33,417 nt of DNA from Acidobacteriota bacterium (GTDB lineage: Bacteria; Acidobacteriota; JAAYUB01): positions 1 through 33,417 of the forward strand of contig JAFGRT010000183.1 of assembly GCA_016935015.1 (NCBI GenBank), in the 5' to 3' direction. How positions within the stretch are numbered: position 1 is the stretch's first letter; each line of letters opens with the position of its first letter. The notes beneath the pieces were generated by a model. That model was not told where the DNA came from. It searched no databases and saw only the letters and a program-made list of their open reading frames with translations. The position numbers and the translations under genes were made by a program. Positions 1 to 7,924 of the stretch are shown here, one piece after another.

Positions 1-303
1 GACGTGGAGGAAATCCTGCTGCCGGGCATGCCCCTGGGCGCCATGAAGGACTTTCCCTATGCCGTCCAATCCACCCGGCTGGCGGCCGGCGACACGGCCC
101 TGCTTCTGTCCGACGGCCTGCCCGAATGGCGGAATCGCCGGGGCGAGAGTCTCGATTATCCGCGGATCATCGATGTGCTGCGCCGACACGGTACCGATAC
201 GCCCACCGCCATCATCGAACGGCTGGTGGCCGCCGGCGAGGACTGGTCGGATGGCGCCCCTCAGGCGGACGATGTGACGCTGCTGGTGATTCAGGTGGTG
301 TAG
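1..303 (+). CDS. SpoIIE/PP2C-type protein phosphatase, C-terminal fragment (partial at left edge)
   Basis: Only the last 100 residues lie in the window; the reading frame is open from base 1. The fragment contains LLLSDGLPEW followed about 45 residues later by QADDVTLLVIQ. These match the GDxLLLxTDGLxE and DDxTLxxI blocks that carry metal-binding aspartates in the SpoIIE/RsbU branch of PPM phosphatases. Such enzymes remove phosphate from anti-anti-sigma (STAS) proteins and so control partner switching. The N-terminal sensory part is outside the window, so the input signal is unknown. Another phosphatase with the same catalytic blocks lies at 17538-20408. The stop is followed by a 393-base gap, so this gene is probably not co-transcribed with the cytochromes downstream. 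Confidence 0.85.
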   Translation, partial: DVEEILLPGMPLGAMKDFPYAVQSTRLAAGDTALLLSDGLPEWRNRRGESLDYPRIIDVLRRHGTDTPTAIIERLVAAGEDWSDGAPQADDVTLLVIQVV

Positions 304-696
304 GCTTCTTCCCGCCGGGTCGGATTATGCCGCTGTCCGGGTCAGGGACGGGCCCTCATGCAACCGGCAAAGGCATAAGAAGACGTGACCCGGGCGATTC
401 CGCTGCGTCTCCTCGCCTGTTTATCACCATTCCATCCCAGAGCATCCACCTGCCGGTCTTCACGGGTTCGGAGACAAAAAAAGACTACCCGACCGATCGC
501 TTTCTGGACGACGCCGGCATCAAGAGGAACGCCCTTCCTGGTGATGCCGTCGTCAATATTTCCATTTTTCTGGATACAAGTCATTATTTTCTTGATCTTT
601 CAGGATAAATCCATATAATAATCTTGGAAAATTTTAATATTTATATAATTTCTGGACTGCCGTGAACTGAGACGAAAATCTTCTTCTGGAGGTCTT
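304..696. other. Intergenic region; AT-rich promoter zone at its right end
   Basis: No convincing gene is seen here. The first 250 bases have genome-like GC content, and short frames in them have no recognisable motif. From about 560 to 660 the sequence turns AT-rich and holds the likely promoter of the first small cytochrome. Confidence 0.6.
592..619 (+). promoter_or_regulatory. Candidate sigma-70-type promoter of first small cytochrome
   Basis: TTGATC (592-597) and a perfect TATAAT (614-619) are separated by 16 bases, 78 bases before the start codon at 697. The surrounding DNA is much more AT-rich than the rest of the window. The second small cytochrome has a TATAAT at a similar distance (2450-2455). 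A second TATAAT-like hexamer at 644-649 lacks a good -35 partner. Predicted from sequence only. Confidence 0.45.
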
Positions 697-1302
697 ATGA
701 GAATACTCATCCTTGCAGGGGTCATATGCATCGGTGTAACCACGGCCCCGGCCGCCATCACCGGCTCGGCTCATGACTTCAGCGCCCGGGGCTGGAACAG
801 CTCCCATGAAATCTGTATCGTTTGCCACACCCCCCATCATGCCGATACGTCCGTGGCTGATTCGCCATTGTGGAATCACGAGGTAACAACAGCGCTTTAT
901 ACCATTTACAGTTCACCGACGATGCAGGCAACCACCGGACAGCCTGACGGAGTTTCCAAGCTGTGCCTCAGCTGCCACGATGGCACGGTGGCCCTGGACA
1001 GTTTCGGTGGCACCAGCGGTACGGTGCACATCGGCGGGCGATATGATCTCGGAACTGATCTGAGCGGGGATCACCCGATTTCCTTCACGTATGACACCTC
1101 CCTCGCCACCAGCGACGGCGAACTGGCTGATCCGGCCACCGCCCTCTCCGGCCTTGGCGGCACGATCCAGAACGATCTGCTGTATGGCGGCCGGCTGGAG
1201 TGTTCGTCCTGTCACGACGTGCACAACGCATATAACCATAACAATCTGCTGGTTATCGAAAATGCAGCCAGTGCGTTGTGTCTGACGTGTCACACGAAGT
1301 AA
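697..1302 (+). CDS. OmcE-like tetraheme c-type cytochrome, exported
   Basis: This 201-residue protein has an N-terminal signal peptide (about residues 1-19, ending near APAA) and four CxxCH heme-binding motifs starting at C40, C90, C169 and C195. Between motifs 2 and 3 is DLSGDHPISF, whose H126 is a likely axial ligand. From memory of the family, the spacing, GSAHDF near the mature N-terminus, CHTPH and the DHP block resemble OmcE, the tetraheme cytochrome that polymerises into filaments in Geobacter. Filament formation here is inferred. The start is fixed by TGGAGG at 687-692, four bases before ATG. It is followed by a strong hairpin and then an NHL pseudogene. A paralogue at 2550-3176 and the N-terminal part of the cytochrome at 7921-9531 share the same block order. 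It could instead be a soluble periplasmic carrier. Confidence 0.85.
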   Translation: MRILILAGVICIGVTTAPAAITGSAHDFSARGWNSSHEICIVCHTPHHADTSVADSPLWNHEVTTALYTIYSSPTMQATTGQPDGVSKLCLSCHDGTVALDSFGGTSGTVHIGGRYDLGTDLSGDHPISFTYDTSLATSDGELADPATALSGLGGTIQNDLLYGGRLECSSCHDVHNAYNHNNLLVIENAASALCLTCHTK

Positions 1303-1313
1303 TATGGAACGGT

Positions 1314-1361
1314 ACAGGGAAGGTTGTCGAACATTCCCCAAAGACGACCTTCCCTGTTTTT
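1314..1361 (+). terminator. Rho-independent terminator or attenuator after first cytochrome
   Basis: Arms 1314-1328 and 1343-1357 pair over 15 positions with one G-U wobble, enclosing a 14-base loop and followed by a run of five T (1357-1361). It begins 12 bases after the cytochrome stop and precedes the NHL pseudogene. Partial read-through could once have set a high cytochrome to NHL ratio. Confidence 0.85.
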
Positions 1362-1400
1362 CACATCAGAATATCATCACTGTCTGATCATGCGGCATAA

Positions 1401-1924
1401 ATGCAGAATTGTGGCCTTCGTTCCGTCAATGGCGGGAGTTTGTCTGACCGGAACCATGCCTGATACTGGCCCGACACTCCACAACTAGCGACCTCTCTCC
1501 TGCTCTCTCCCCGGCTCCCCAATCAGCCATGCGTTCAGTTTCTGACGTCCATTGTCGACACCGCCTTCGTAACCCCGGCCGAAAGTGGCTTTTTCCGCTT
1601 TATATTTGGCGAAGTCAAGGAAAGGGAAAACGTTCGCCCGATCATCAAACCATATGGTGTCGCCATACATGGCGGCCGCCTCTACGTTTGCGACCTCCGC
1701 GGCGGCCTGATCATGCTGGATATGCAGAATCAGGCGAGCTCCCGGGCGGGGACCACCGCGCCAGGCATGCTCCAGAAACCGTGAATCTAGACATCTATCG
1801 GGACGTGGCATTGTATGTGGCCGACATCGGGGGTGAACAGATCCTGGCATCGGATCGTGACGGCACATTCCTCCGGGCCTATGGCCGCCCGGATGAATTC
1901 CAGCCCGCCGATGGGCTGATATGA
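1401..1924 (+). pseudogene. Decayed NHL-repeat protein gene, paralogue of the gene at 3269-4345
   Basis: Translation from ATG 1401 aligns with the N-terminal half of the intact NHL protein at 3269. The codon for Q in the shared QFL motif lies 45 codons after the ATG in both copies. Matching blocks include SGFFRF.FG, KPYGVAIH.GRLYVCDLR, VNLDI and VADIG.EQIL. Lesions are a TGA at codon 21 (1461-1463), a one-base deletion near 1780 that shifts the frame just before VNLDI, and TGA at 1922-1924 where the intact gene has TGG. After about 1930 no homology is visible, so the last blades of the propeller are gone. The distance from cytochrome stop to this gene (98 bases) matches the second copy (92 bases), so cytochrome and NHL gene were probably duplicated together. 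Confidence 0.85.
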
Positions 1925-2427
1925 CCGAGCATCCGGAGTGTCATTCGTTCTTCTTTCAGAAGTATTTTGTGTTTCGCATTGGAGTAAAATGTAGTCAAGA
2001 TTCAATATCTGCCCTGAAAATATCTACTTAGCATAGTTTGTCAACAATTAATACTGCGAGAAATGTTCCCGTATCATGAACAAGATTGAACCGCCTCAAA
2101 CAAGGCATCCCATCGAACCGATGGCCCGGTCATCATCCCTATCATTGCCTGTCAATAGTCGTGAAGTTGGTCGTCACGGCCTTCGGCAATACCGCGGACA
2201 CCTCCCGCCGCCCGGCTTGCCGGTGGAAAATCCCGGGTGCCAACGCCAGACTCACGCTGGTACTTTATCCTGGAAAACCGGTTCCGGAAGTTTGTCTGCC
2301 TCCCCCGCCGAACGGACTCGCTTGCACAAAATTCCATCTTGAATAACTATCACGAACAGTTTCAATGGCTTGGATGTGACAGACGTCGCCTCATCCGTCG
2401 CAATTACAATAATATTGAGTCTTTTCC

Positions 2428-2455
2428 TTGCGTTCTGTGTAAGAGACCGTATAAT
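2428..2455 (+). promoter_or_regulatory. Candidate promoter of second small cytochrome
   Basis: TTGCGT (2428-2433) and a perfect TATAAT (2450-2455) are 16 bases apart, the same spacing as at the first cytochrome, and lie 95 bases before the ATG at 2550. The -35 match is weak, so this is a prediction. Confidence 0.4.
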
Positions 2456-2511
2456 CTAGATTGACTAATACAGATTTATTGTAATCAGGGCATATCTTGA
2501 GGGTTCGCCAA

Positions 2512-2526
2512 ACAGAATGATTCTGT
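2512..2526. promoter_or_regulatory. Perfect 15-base palindrome in leader of second cytochrome
   Basis: ACAGAATGATTCTGT is a perfect inverted repeat (7-base arms, 1-base centre) in the 5' leader, 23 bases before the start codon. It could be a repressor operator or a short RNA hairpin. No matching copy was seen upstream of the first cytochrome. Confidence 0.4.
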
Positions 2527-2549
2527 ATACATATTTTTAAGAAGGAGCA

Positions 2550-3176
2550 ATGCATAAATTCGTCCTTGCCTGTCTCATTTTATGTTGTGCCTGCCTGGCT
2601 CTTGGTCAGGCCGGCATCGCGGGCTCGGCCCATGATTTCAGTGATGAAACGTGGAGTCATGGGCAAATATGCCTGCCCTGCCACACACCTCACAACGCGA
2701 ATACTACCGTTGCCGAGGCGCCACTCTGGAACCATGAATTGACTGCTGTGGCGACATACACTCTTTACTCCACAACCTCGCTCGACGCGACAGTAGGGCA
2801 GCCGAACGGGACCTCCAGACTATGCCTGAGTTGTCATGACGGTACAGTAGCTCTTGAGAATTTCGGTGGCGTAACAAATGGTACAGCTTTTGTTACAGGA
2901 ACAATATTGGTCGGAAATGGGGCCAATTTAAGCGGGGACCACCCTGTCTCTTTCACCTATGATGCCGCGCTGGCAGCAACTGACGGCGGTCTTCATGATC
3001 CCACGGTTACTGCTTCCGGCTTGATTGGAGGAGGAACCATCTCGGACGATATGCTCTCAGGCGGAACCATGCAATCATCCTCCTGCCACGAGGTTCACAA
3101 CGAATGTGGACATAACTCGCTGCTGATACTAGATAACGGTGGCAGTGCATTATGCCTGACGTGTCACGACAAATAG
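2550..3176 (+). CDS. OmcE-like small cytochrome with one degenerate heme motif (SxxCH)
   Basis: This 208-residue exported protein is a paralogue of the cytochrome at 697, sharing GSAHDFS, CHTPH, LWNHE, CLSCHDGTVAL, LSGDHP and CLTCH. Canonical CxxCH motifs begin at C41, C92 and C202. The third expected motif reads SSSCH (S176 to H180) where the paralogue has CSSCH, so the first thioether cysteine is missing (codon TCA at 3075-3077) while C179 and H180 remain. An extra cysteine, C186, lies six residues after H180. The signal sequence (about 1-20) is rich in cysteine. AAGGAG (2542-2547) is only two bases from the ATG, unusually close. The gene is visibly less GC-rich than its downstream neighbours. 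It may form a filament with three or four hemes, or be a diverging paralogue. Confidence 0.85.
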   Translation: MHKFVLACLILCCACLALGQAGIAGSAHDFSDETWSHGQICLPCHTPHNANTTVAEAPLWNHELTAVATYTLYSTTSLDATVGQPNGTSRLCLSCHDGTVALENFGGVTNGTAFVTGTILVGNGANLSGDHPVSFTYDAALAATDGGLHDPTVTASGLIGGGTISDDMLSGGTMQSSSCHEVHNECGHNSLLILDNGGSALCLTCHDK

Positions 3177-3188
3177 CCTGATTGTTGT

Positions 3189-3233
3189 AGAGAGACCGGA
3201 ACAGTTTCCGCCGACAATTACAGGTCTCTCTTT
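3189..3233 (+). terminator. Hairpin between second cytochrome and NHL gene (weak terminator/attenuator)
   Basis: AGAGAGACC (3189-3197) pairs perfectly with GGTCTCTCT (3223-3231) across a 25-base loop that holds a smaller GGAA/TTCC stem. Only three T residues follow, so termination may be partial. This would let some transcripts continue into the conduit operon starting at 3269. Confidence 0.55.
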
Positions 3234-3268
3234 CCGTCTAACTCAATTCAGAATCCATCCGGTGCTAA

Positions 3269-4345
3269 ATGAAAAGATTGCTGTTGTTTTCAGGATTTGT
3301 TCTGTTCCTGGTCTTTGTGGGGAATATCACTTCCACACTATTCGGAAGCGACGAGGTGGACGAGCCACTGTTCTATCCGGCCTTGCCCGTGGAACCCCGG
3401 ATCCAGTTTCTAGCCACCATCAGCGACACCGGATTCGTCCTGCCGGAGAAAAGCGGATTCTTCCGGTTCGTGTTCGGCGATGAAAAAGAAAAAGAGAAAA
3501 TCCTGCCCATCGTCAAGCCCTACGGGGTGGCCATCCATGACGGACGGCTCTATGTATGCGACCTGCGCAGCGGCCTGCTGGTCCTGAACCTGGAAAATGA
3601 CAGTTTCTCCTTCCTGGGTACGGCAGAACCAGGCCGCCTGAAAAAAGCGGTGAATCTGGATATCGCCCGTAACGGCGATGTCTTTGTGGCCGACATCGGG
3701 CGCGAACAGATCCTGTCGTTCGACAAGAAAGGCAACTTTCAGAGAGCGTATGGGAAAACCGGGGATTTCCGTCCCAGCGATGTAAAAATCTGGCGATCCC
3801 GCCTCTATGTGGCGGATATGGAACACAATGAAATCGTCATCCTGAATGTTCGCGACGGCAAGGAGATCGCGCGGCTGGGCGGGAAGGGCAAGGAAGAGGG
3901 GAAACTCCTGCACCCCAGCAACATCGCGCTGGACAGTTTGGGCAACCTGTACGTCTCCGAGACCACCAACTTCCGCATCTCGGTGTTCGGGCAGGACGGC
4001 TCGTTCGTCCGGACCTTCGGCCAGATCGGCCGGCGCCCCGGTGATTTCGCCCGCAACAAGGGGATCGCCCTCGACCGGGGCGGCAATTTCTGGGTGGTGG
4101 ATTCGGCGTTTGAAAATGTGCAGATTTTCAATCCGCAGGGTGAACTCCTGCTCTTTTTTCTGGGTTCCGGCCAGGGCCGCGGCAACATCAACCTGCCAGC
4201 CGACATCTGGATCGACTACGAAAACATTGACTATTTCCGGAAATACGCCGACCCGAGATTTGACATCAAGTGCCTGGTGTTTGTCACATCCCAGTTCGGA
4301 CCCAACAAAATCAATGTGTACGCCCATGGATCCTATGCCCGCTGA
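3269..4345 (+). CDS. NHL-repeat beta-propeller protein, exported (first gene of conduit operon)
   Basis: This 358-residue protein has a hydrophobic N-terminus (about residues 3-25), then an N-terminal signature ending PRIQFL, then five or six NHL-type blades. Examples are PYGVAIHDGRLYVCD, NGDVFVADIG, PSNIALDSLGNLYVS and GNFWVVD. NHL propellers are binding scaffolds and no catalytic residues are evident. NHL-repeat genes are reported beside outer-membrane and nanowire cytochrome genes in Geobacter, so a role in cytochrome assembly, export or surface placement is a reasonable inference. The start has no clear Shine-Dalgarno, but the aligned ATG of the 1401 pseudogene supports it. The stop TGA shares its A with the next ATG (TGATG). 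The C-terminus (from about residue 310) departs from the repeat pattern. Confidence 0.85.
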   Translation: MKRLLLFSGFVLFLVFVGNITSTLFGSDEVDEPLFYPALPVEPRIQFLATISDTGFVLPEKSGFFRFVFGDEKEKEKILPIVKPYGVAIHDGRLYVCDLRSGLLVLNLENDSFSFLGTAEPGRLKKAVNLDIARNGDVFVADIGREQILSFDKKGNFQRAYGKTGDFRPSDVKIWRSRLYVADMEHNEIVILNVRDGKEIARLGGKGKEEGKLLHPSNIALDSLGNLYVSETTNFRISVFGQDGSFVRTFGQIGRRPGDFARNKGIALDRGGNFWVVDSAFENVQIFNPQGELLLFFLGSGQGRGNINLPADIWIDYENIDYFRKYADPRFDIKCLVFVTSQFGPNKINVYAHGSYAR

Positions 4346-4944
4346 TGGTCCCGGCTATGTTCAGATATTGGAAGACCATTCTGCTACTCATCCCCGGATG
4401 CCTCTGGCTGCTCGCCGGGTGCGCCCCGAACACCCGCCACAAGGTATTGCGCACCGTATTTGACGGCGTTCCCCCGCCCCGGCCAGCCGCCGCGACGTCC
4501 CCGGCCGCGACGCCGGCACCGACGGATCAGGCGGGCACCGCGGACCCCGCCTCGTTACGGCCCACGGGCAGCGTGCACCAGCCCTATGCCGACCGGGAAT
4601 GCAATTCCTGTCACGGCACCCGGCTGTCCAACCAGCTGATCCTGCCGCCCGACCAGCTGTGCCAGGAATGCCATGACCCGGCCGAGTTTTCAGCCCCCTG
4701 GCTGCACGGACCGGTGGCCGGCGGCGGCTGTTCGTCCTGTCACCTGCCCCACCGCTCCGAAAAGGCCCACCTGTTGCGGAACGGCGGCGACAATTTCTGC
4801 CTCGACTGCCATGACCCGCGACAGGGCCTAATGGATCCGGACAGCCCGGCCCACCGGCAGCCGAACGGCTACGACTGCCTCGACTGCCACACCGCCCACG
4901 GCGGGGCCACCCGATTTCTGCTGAAAAGCGGGAGGGCCTCTTGA
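4345..4944 (+). CDS. Pentaheme c-type cytochrome lipoprotein of porin-cytochrome conduit
   Basis: This is a 199-residue protein from ATG 4345, which overlaps the preceding stop. A hydrophobic stretch ends in LLAGC, so C26 is the likely lipid anchor. A proline/alanine-rich linker (about 42-70) follows, then five CxxCH motifs at C86, C106, C129, C152 and C178. Several are followed by the HxPH/HDP patterns of doubled-CxxCH cytochromes. In Mtr/Omb-type conduits a multiheme cytochrome passes electrons through a beta-barrel; the barrel is the very next gene here. Whether the lipid anchor sits on the inner or outer leaflet of the outer membrane cannot be read from the sequence. An in-frame upstream methionine (4270) exists, but it would overlap the NHL gene by 76 bases and break the lipoprotein signal. 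Confidence 0.85.
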   Translation: MVPAMFRYWKTILLLIPGCLWLLAGCAPNTRHKVLRTVFDGVPPPRPAAATSPAATPAPTDQAGTADPASLRPTGSVHQPYADRECNSCHGTRLSNQLILPPDQLCQECHDPAEFSAPWLHGPVAGGGCSSCHLPHRSEKAHLLRNGGDNFCLDCHDPRQGLMDPDSPAHRQPNGYDCLDCHTAHGGATRFLLKSGRAS

Positions 4945-6908
4945 GCAGACGCCCGCTGCCGCCCCTCGCCGTTCTCGGCCTGCTTTTCATTATCGGCAGC
5001 GGTCTGGCTGGCACTCTCCGCGCCGACTCGTGGGATGAATCGGATGACATCCGCTTCTTTCGATTCCGCTTCGATGAGGGCGCCCTGGGCGTGGCCTACG
5101 AACTCAACGATGATGAACGTCGTTCCAGCGGCAACCTGGATTTCTTTCTGCATAACCGCGACTGGGTCTATTTCCTTGATTTGGACGGCCAGGCGGCCGT
5201 GTATCATCCGAAGTTCCTGGAAATCGACGTCAAGGGCCGGTTCAGCATCCACCAGGACCGCACGGAGCGCCGGCAGGACATCACTTCGGAAAACATCTAC
5301 AATCCCCAGTACACCCTCCGCGCCCGTTTGCTAAAGAACCATCCTTACAGCCTTGAAGTGTTCGACACGCGGCGCTTCGACTCGGTCCTCTACGATTTCG
5401 TGGACCGGGTCTTCGTGGACTCCGAATCGCGCGGCGCCACCTTTTATCTGCGCCGAGACAATTTCCCCCTGCGGCTGTCCTATATGTCCAACAAGGTGTT
5501 GGGCACCAACGCCGACCGGGAATATTACAATTACTGCAACCGCTTCGCGACAGTGGACCTGTCTCCCATCCATATCGGCGCCAGCGAGTCCGACTTCCGC
5601 TTCCAGCATCGGGAGTACTTCGACCATGTTCGGGAAACCCAGTATTTTCACAACGACCTGCACACCACCAACCACTGGCGGATCGGCGGCGATGCGCGCA
5701 AGGAGCTGCTCAGCCGTTTTATGGTCAATTCCCAGACCGGTTCCTTCCACCGGGATCTGCTGGACTGGAACGAGCGCTTCCAGTGGCGGCACACGCCCGC
5801 CTTCCGCACCTTCTACTCGGCCGGCTTCCGGCGGGTGGAGGTGGAAGACTCCAGCTCCGACGTCGTCACCGGCGGTTTCGGATTTCTGCACGATCTGTAC
5901 GAGAGCCTGACCACCACCTTCCGCGGCGACCTGTTCCGCGAAAAGCGCACTCCGGCCGAGTCGCTCCGCCAGCAGTACACGCTGGCTTTCACCTACCGCA
6001 AGAAGGTGCCGGGCGGTCGGCTGGGCGCCGGCTACCAGCTGGCCTACAACCGCCTCAACCAGGACTCCACGGGCGGGTCCGGCATCATCATCGGCGAGGT
6101 AGTGCGCTTCGACGGTTTCCTGCCCGTCGTGTTGCGATTCGCCCAGGCCTTGCCGGAAAGCGTCGTGGTATATGAATCCGACTCCGGTTTCGTTTTCGAC
6201 GAAGGGTTCGATTACGAGATCATCCTCGCCGAGGGCCGCCTGCTGCTGGCCCGGCTGCCCGGCAGCCGCATTCCGCCGGACGGGCCGGTCCTGGTGGATT
6301 ACCGGTACCTGCTGTCCCCCGAATATCTCAACGTCACCTGGAGCAGCGGTGCCAACGTGCAGTACACCTGGCGCCACCTGGTCACCGTCTACTACCGCCG
6401 CTTCCGACTGGACCAGACCATCACTGCCGCGACGGCGCCGCCCCCCGAAATGGATATCGACAGTGACACCGTGGGCGCCCGGCTGCGCTGGCGCTTTTTC
6501 AACACCACGTTCGAGGTGCAGGACTATGAATCGACGCCACTGAGCTACACCCAGACCCGCGCCGACGCCGGGATCAGCTTCAACTGGTGGCGGCGGCTCC
6601 GTTTCGGCATCAACGGCTTTGTCATGAACCTGAACTACCGCTCCGATTTCGAGCCGCGTCGCTACCGCGGCGGCAATGTGCGGGTGGAGTGGCTGGCCGG
6701 CCGTGACCTGCGCCTGTTCGGCGACGGCTACCTGTACCACGACCGCTTCGCCGACAACGACCGCCGTTCGTGGCTGGCCCGGGCCGGCCTCCAATACCGC
6801 CTGCGCCGGTTTGCCCTGCAGGCTGATTACTCCTACGGGCACCGGATGTTCAATGATGTCCTGGATTTTTCCCGCTACTTTGCCGTATCCTTGCGGAGGA
6901 CCTTCTGA
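4941..6908 (+). CDS. Outer-membrane beta-barrel (porin component of conduit)
   Basis: This is a 655-residue protein starting at TTG 4941; the start is supported by GGGAGG at 4930-4936 and the 4-base overlap with the previous stop. It has a signal peptide (about 1-28, cleavage near LRA). Long alternating polar/aromatic segments follow and the protein ends in phenylalanine, as many outer-membrane barrels do for BAM recognition. Around residues 385-460 is a non-barrel insert (FVFDEGFDYEI to VLVDYRYL) that looks like a small beta domain between strands. It lies between a multiheme lipoprotein and large cytochromes, so it is inferred to be the sheath through which electrons cross the outer membrane. 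I see no MtrB-type CxxC near the N-terminus, so it is not an obvious MtrB orthologue. No plug or TonB box was seen. Confidence 0.8.
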   Translation: MSRRPLPPLAVLGLLFIIGSGLAGTLRADSWDESDDIRFFRFRFDEGALGVAYELNDDERRSSGNLDFFLHNRDWVYFLDLDGQAAVYHPKFLEIDVKGRFSIHQDRTERRQDITSENIYNPQYTLRARLLKNHPYSLEVFDTRRFDSVLYDFVDRVFVDSESRGATFYLRRDNFPLRLSYMSNKVLGTNADREYYNYCNRFATVDLSPIHIGASESDFRFQHREYFDHVRETQYFHNDLHTTNHWRIGGDARKELLSRFMVNSQTGSFHRDLLDWNERFQWRHTPAFRTFYSAGFRRVEVEDSSSDVVTGGFGFLHDLYESLTTTFRGDLFREKRTPAESLRQQYTLAFTYRKKVPGGRLGAGYQLAYNRLNQDSTGGSGIIIGEVVRFDGFLPVVLRFAQALPESVVVYESDSGFVFDEGFDYEIILAEGRLLLARLPGSRIPPDGPVLVDYRYLLSPEYLNVTWSSGANVQYTWRHLVTVYYRRFRLDQTITAATAPPPEMDIDSDTVGARLRWRFFNTTFEVQDYESTPLSYTQTRADAGISFNWWRRLRFGINGFVMNLNYRSDFEPRRYRGGNVRVEWLAGRDLRLFGDGYLYHDRFADNDRRSWLARAGLQYRLRRFALQADYSYGHRMFNDVLDFSRYFAVSLRRTF

Positions 6909-7924
6909 TGATGGCGCCACGACAACTATACCTTCTTCTCCTGCTGTTGGCGGCAGGGCCCGGATCCTTCCTCGCCGGTGATGTGAAGCCACCGAGTCCT
7001 GTCTGGCCGCCGCCGCCCGACACGCCACGCATCGCCTGGCAGGAGGCGTGGGATCAGGCCACCCTGTTCAGCGTGCATGACGGCTTCTTTGACCGGATCG
7101 GCCGCTTCCTGTTCGGCAAAAAGGAGGTCCCGTTCGAAACGCCTTACGCCCTGTGCCTCACCGGCGACCGGGTGGGCATCCTTGACTCCGGGACGGCCAC
7201 CCTGTGGCTGGTGGACCGCGCCGGCGGCGACATCCGGCCCGCCGAAACGGGCCGGGCCGGCCCCATGGCATCCCCCGTGGGCCTCACCGCCGACGCCGCC
7301 GGACGCATGTACGTCACCGATTCCGGACGGCGCCGGATCCTGATCTTCGACACAGCCGGTGAATTCACCGGCTTTCTCGGCCAGACGGTGGCCTGGGAAC
7401 GGCCGGTGGGGATCGCCTGCGATGCGGCCGGCGACCGCTTCTGGGTATCGGACAGCCAGCGCCACCAGATCGTCTGCCTGGACGCCGCCGGGCGGCAGAC
7501 GGGCGTCATCGGCCGGCGCGGCAACGGGCCCGGCCAATTCAATTTTCCCGGCCAGCTGGCTCTCGACGGGCGCGGCCGGCTCTACGTGGTGGACAGCCTG
7601 AATTTCCGCATCCAGGTGTTTTCACCCGGCGGCGACTGCCTGCTGGCCTTCGGCACCGCCGGCGACCGGCCCGGCTCCTTCGCCCGGCCGCGCGGCATCG
7701 CCGTCAGCCGCCACGGACATGTTTACGTCAGCGACGCCCTGTCCGACGTGGTGCAGGTGTTCGATGACCAGGGCCGCCTGCTCATGGATTTCGGCCGGCC
7801 CGGCCGCGGGCCGGGGGAATTCGCCATGCCGGCCGGCCTCGCCGTCGACGGTGACGACCGGATCTACGTGGCCGATCACCGGAACCACCGCGTTCAGGTG
7901 TTCCGGTTTCTGGGAGAGCAATGA
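6908..7924 (+). CDS. NHL-repeat beta-propeller protein, six blades, exported
   Basis: This is a 338-residue protein with signal peptide (about 1-24) and a proline-rich start to the mature chain (WPPPPDTPRIAW). That matches the PxxPRI signature of the NHL protein at 3269. Six repeats follow, each of the form P-x-G-[IL]-A-x-D...G-R-[LI]-Y-V-x-D...[IV]-x-[VI]-F; examples are GRLYVVDSLNFRIQVF and DRIYVADHRNHRVQVF. The regular six-fold pattern suggests a closed propeller. GGAGGA (6895-6900) precedes ATG 6908, which overlaps the barrel stop; a second ATG follows at once (6911). Its place between the barrel and the largest OmcE-like cytochrome suggests a scaffold or assembly role rather than enzymatic activity. 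Confidence 0.85.
   Translation: MMAPRQLYLLLLLLAAGPGSFLAGDVKPPSPVWPPPPDTPRIAWQEAWDQATLFSVHDGFFDRIGRFLFGKKEVPFETPYALCLTGDRVGILDSGTATLWLVDRAGGDIRPAETGRAGPMASPVGLTADAAGRMYVTDSGRRRILIFDTAGEFTGFLGQTVAWERPVGIACDAAGDRFWVSDSQRHQIVCLDAAGRQTGVIGRRGNGPGQFNFPGQLALDGRGRLYVVDSLNFRIQVFSPGGDCLLAFGTAGDRPGSFARPRGIAVSRHGHVYVSDALSDVVQVFDDQGRLLMDFGRPGRGPGEFAMPAGLAVDGDDRIYVADHRNHRVQVFRFLGEQ

Larger units (their letters stand above)
1925..2549. other. Gene-poor spacer between the duplicated units
   Basis: No supported gene was found. Two overlapping frames at 2076-2346 have a biased composition and no recognisable family. The ends of the spacer (about 1965-2070 and 2400-2540) are AT-rich; the right end carries the candidate promoter and palindrome of the second cytochrome. 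The 2080-2340 stretch could be a remnant of something lost, but I cannot identify it. Confidence 0.5.

Noticed and set aside
644-649. Second TATAAT upstream of the first cytochrome
   Set aside because: No acceptable -35 element at 15-19 bases; probably part of the AT-rich leader.
2076-2346. Two overlapping short frames in the spacer before the second cytochrome
   Set aside because: No ribosome site, no family resemblance, and two frames of equal length over the same bases.
5331-7028. 565-codon - strand frame opposite the barrel gene
   Set aside because: Alanine/valine/glycine-rich antisense frame without motifs; the + strand frame has signal peptide, overlap with neighbours and C-terminal phenylalanine.
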